The notes under the pieces were generated by a model that ran no database searches, was not told the origin of the DNA, and saw only the letters and a program-made list of their open reading frames with translations. Below, in pieces: positions 4,455-6,067 of a DNA stretch of 6,067 nt (positions are counted from its first letter, which is position 1; each line of letters opens with the position of its first letter). Source of the stretch: Prevotellaceae bacterium (GTDB lineage: Bacteria > Bacteroidota > Bacteroidia > Bacteroidales > UBA932); assembly GCA_031259645.1 (NCBI GenBank), contig JAIRLC010000104.1, forward strand, positions 1-6,067, given 5' to 3'. The translations under genes and the position numbers were made by a program.

Positions 4455-5225
4455 ATGGAAACAATCTCATTTATTGGTAGCGGACACGTTGCAACTCGCC
4501 TTGCCAAGGCCTTTTTTGCCTGTGGCTATGCGGTGGTTGACATTTACAGCCGCACGCCCGAACATGCCCAACAACTTGCCGCGCAAGTCAACGCCCACAC
4601 TGTCCATCACATCAATTCCCTGCGTCCGGCCGATGTGTACATCATAGCCGTTGATGACCACGCCATACCGCAGGTGGCGCAACAATTGCCGCTCATGCAA
4701 AGCCTCGTGGTACACACTGCCGGCTCGGTGGACCTGTCGGCGCTTCAAAAATTCCCAAACCACGGCGTACTTTACCCACTGCAAACCTTAAACCGTGCAC
4801 ATGAAACGGACTTTCGCGCCGTGCCTTTCTTTATAGAAGCAAATATACGAAAAAATTATAATATTATCCACCGTCTGGCGGAATCTTTGTCGAAAAACGT
4901 GAAAGAGCTTGATTCTGAAAGTCGTGCCCGCTTGCATTTAGCAGCGGTATTTGCCGGCAATTTTGTGAATAGCCTGTTGGGTGTGGCCTGTGACATTGCA
5001 GGCGCCCAATTTGAATATCTGAAACCCTTGGTGGAAGAAACGGTGAAAAAAGCGTTTGCCACCGGCCATCCGGCAATGGTACAAACCGGGCCGGCGCGTC
5101 GTGGCGACGAAATCAGCATCAATAAACATATAAAATCATTATCTTTGCATCCCGAATGGCAAACCATTTATCGTTTGCTCACCGAAAACATTATAAAACA
5201 AGCGACACATGCAAAACAAACCTGA
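4455..5225 (+). CDS. Rossmann-like and DUF2520 domain-containing protein (putative NAD(P)-dependent oxidoreductase)
   Basis: This 256-residue protein begins with a Rossmann nucleotide-binding fold: strand TISFIGSGHVATRLAKAF with the GxGxxA loop at residues 8-13, then VVDIYSRTPEHAQQLA, where the basic residue after the second strand suggests NADP rather than NAD. A following strand, DVYIIAVDDHAI, and the segment VVHTAGSVDLSAL resemble pyrroline-5-carboxylate and ketopantoate reductases. The C-terminal part (about 150-256) is the helical DUF2520 domain, with LHLAAVFAGNFVNSLLG and TGPARRGD. The substrate is not known. The start at ATG 4455 directly opens the Rossmann strand. It overlaps the kdsC-like gene by 17 nt (5209-5225), a pairing I remember as common in Bacteroidota. 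Confidence 0.92.
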   Translation: METISFIGSGHVATRLAKAFFACGYAVVDIYSRTPEHAQQLAAQVNAHTVHHINSLRPADVYIIAVDDHAIPQVAQQLPLMQSLVVHTAGSVDLSALQKFPNHGVLYPLQTLNRAHETDFRAVPFFIEANIRKNYNIIHRLAESLSKNVKELDSESRARLHLAAVFAGNFVNSLLGVACDIAGAQFEYLKPLVEETVKKAFATGHPAMVQTGPARRGDEISINKHIKSLSLHPEWQTIYRLLTENIIKQATHAKQT

Positions 5226-5742
5226 TTATAAAACCCGGTTGGAGCAAATCAAAGCCTTTGCGTTTGACGTGGATGGGGTATTTACCAACGGCATGGTGTT
5301 AGTGAGCGAAAACGGCGACCTGCTGCGCTCCTACAATGCCAAAGACGGCCATGCGATACGCGCGGCTGTGATGGCCGGCTATCCGGTGGCTATCATTACC
5401 GGCGGCTCGTCGGCCACCATCGAAAAGCGCTTTCGCCCGTTGGGTGTGAACGACATTTACCTGAAATCATTTTACAAGTTGCCCGATTTCGACGATTTCT
5501 GCAAGCGGCACAAACTCTTGCCCCACGAAGTGCTGTTTATGGGCGATGACATTCCCGATATTGAAATTATGGAAGTGAGTGGCGTGGCGTGCTGTCCCGC
5601 CGATGCGGTGCCGGAAGTGAAGGCGGCAGCCGATTATGTGTCGTCGCTAACGGGCGGCAGCGCCTGTGTCCGCGATGTGGTCATGCAGGTGATGAAAGTG
5701 CAGGGGCGCTGGGGCCGGCACGTGGAACTCGCCAGCCAATAA
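5209..5742 (+). CDS. kdsC: KdsC-like HAD phosphatase (3-deoxy-D-manno-octulosonate 8-phosphate phosphatase)
   Basis: This 177-residue protein is a cap-less HAD (C0 type) phosphatase. In its family it hydrolyses KDO-8-phosphate to KDO and phosphate, a cytoplasmic step towards the lipopolysaccharide inner core. Visible motifs are: I, FDVDGVFTNG with nucleophile Asp20 and acid/base Asp22; the KDGHAIR loop at 45-51 (substrate loop in KdsC); II, IITGG with Thr64; III, a lysine at about 90 in YLKSFYKL; IV, MGDDIPD with Asp113, Asp114 and Asp117 for magnesium. Length is typical. The ATG at 5209 lies within the end of the DUF2520 gene, suggesting coupling. The related YrbI-like and CMP-sugar-linked phosphatases share these motifs, so the KDO-8-P substrate is likely but not certain. 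No clear terminator follows, and the next gene has its own promoter. Confidence 0.88.
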   Translation: MQNKPDYKTRLEQIKAFAFDVDGVFTNGMVLVSENGDLLRSYNAKDGHAIRAAVMAGYPVAIITGGSSATIEKRFRPLGVNDIYLKSFYKLPDFDDFCKRHKLLPHEVLFMGDDIPDIEIMEVSGVACCPADAVPEVKAAADYVSSLTGGSACVRDVVMQVMKVQGRWGRHVELASQ

Positions 5743-5757
5743 AATTTCTAACGGGAA

Positions 5758-5788
5758 TTGTGGTTTTCAAAAAAAATATTTACCTTTG
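5758..5788 (+). promoter_or_regulatory. Bacteroidota-type promoter for the Rpn-family gene
   Basis: TTG (5758-5760), a 20-nt spacer, then a perfect -7 box TACCTTTG (5781-5788). Transcription should start near 5792-5794, leaving a leader of nearly 40 nt before the ATG at 5831. The spacing equals that of the toxin-antitoxin promoter in this window. Confidence 0.78.
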
Positions 5789-5830
5789 TAAAATATATTG
5801 CTTCCTGCACGGTTTTAAATATTTACACTG

Positions 5831-6067
5831 ATGAGGACGACCACTGAAAAATACATCAATCCGTTTACTGACTTTGGTTTCAAAAAGCTGTTCGGTACCG
5901 AAGTCAACAAAGACCTCTTGATTGACTTCTTAAATCAGATCATCAAGGAACAGGGCAGGATTACCAACATTCATTACTTGCAAAACGAACAACTGGGATT
6001 TGGTGAGCCCGACCGCCGCGCCGTTTTCGATATTTATTGCGAAAATGAAAAAGGCGAAAAATTCATT
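5831..6067 (+). CDS. Rpn/PDDEXK_2-family nuclease ('putative transposase'), 5' part (3' end outside window)
   Basis: The first 79 residues of a longer protein (family members are roughly 280-320 residues) are in the window and the frame is open to its edge. The opening, KYINPFTDFGFKKLFG with NKDLLIDFLNQII, is the standard N-terminus of the PF12784 family. The segment DRRAVFDIYCENEKGEKFI leads into the PD-(D/E)xK nuclease core; Asp67 is the likely first catalytic acid, and the E-x-K/Q part lies beyond the window. E. coli Rpn relatives promote RecA-independent recombination and are DNA endonucleases. Bacteroidota genomes often carry several copies. The name 'transposase' is historical: no terminal inverted repeats can be judged here. 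ATG at 5831 fits the family start and a good promoter precedes it. Confidence 0.93.
   Translation, partial: MRTTTEKYINPFTDFGFKKLFGTEVNKDLLIDFLNQIIKEQGRITNIHYLQNEQLGFGEPDRRAVFDIYCENEKGEKFI

Overview
The window looks like a chromosomal segment from the phylum Bacteroidota, probably order Bacteroidales. Three things point there. Promoters follow the TTG-N20-TAnnTTTG pattern of this phylum (perfect -7 boxes at 2217-2224 minus, 4440-4447 plus and 5781-5788 plus). Most genes lack a Shine-Dalgarno sequence. The gene content is also typical: a LytTR response regulator, YtxH plus a holin-III-like membrane protein, a DUF2520 protein followed by a KdsC-like phosphatase, and an Rpn/PDDEXK_2 nuclease. No RNA genes, CRISPR array or recognisable insertion sequence is visible.

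Layout. 1-527 (+) is the 3' part of a LytR/AlgR-type response regulator. It converges, with 8 nt between stop codons, on a minus-strand operon running from 2192 down to 536: a HigB/RelE-like toxin, an overlapping HigA-like antitoxin, and 6 nt further on a full-length T4 Rnl2-type RNA ligase. A 159-nt AT-rich region (2193-2351) separates this operon from the divergent translation operon infC-rpmI-rplT (2352-3622, +), which ends in a strong intrinsic terminator (3688-3718). Next is a minus-strand pair for small membrane proteins (YtxH-like 4430-4215, holin-III/DUF1469-like 4212-3799). It starts 24 nt from the divergent plus-strand pair DUF2520-kdsC (4455-5742). The window ends inside an Rpn-family nuclease gene (5831 onward) with its own promoter.

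How the parts fit. infC, rpmI and rplT supply initiation factor IF3 and ribosomal proteins L35 and L20, a classic autoregulated set. Here infC appears to begin at a non-AUG codon (ATA, 2352) behind the only strong Shine-Dalgarno sequence noticed in the window. The most unusual feature is the co-directional, tightly packed toxin-antitoxin-RNA ligase group. A probable RNA-cutting toxin, its antidote and an enzyme that seals RNA nicks seem to share one promoter, which contains a palindrome suited to antitoxin binding. A cut-and-repair relationship is a hypothesis. The toxin-antitoxin pair is much more AT-rich than the ligase, so chance insertion upstream of a pre-existing ligase gene is the main alternative.
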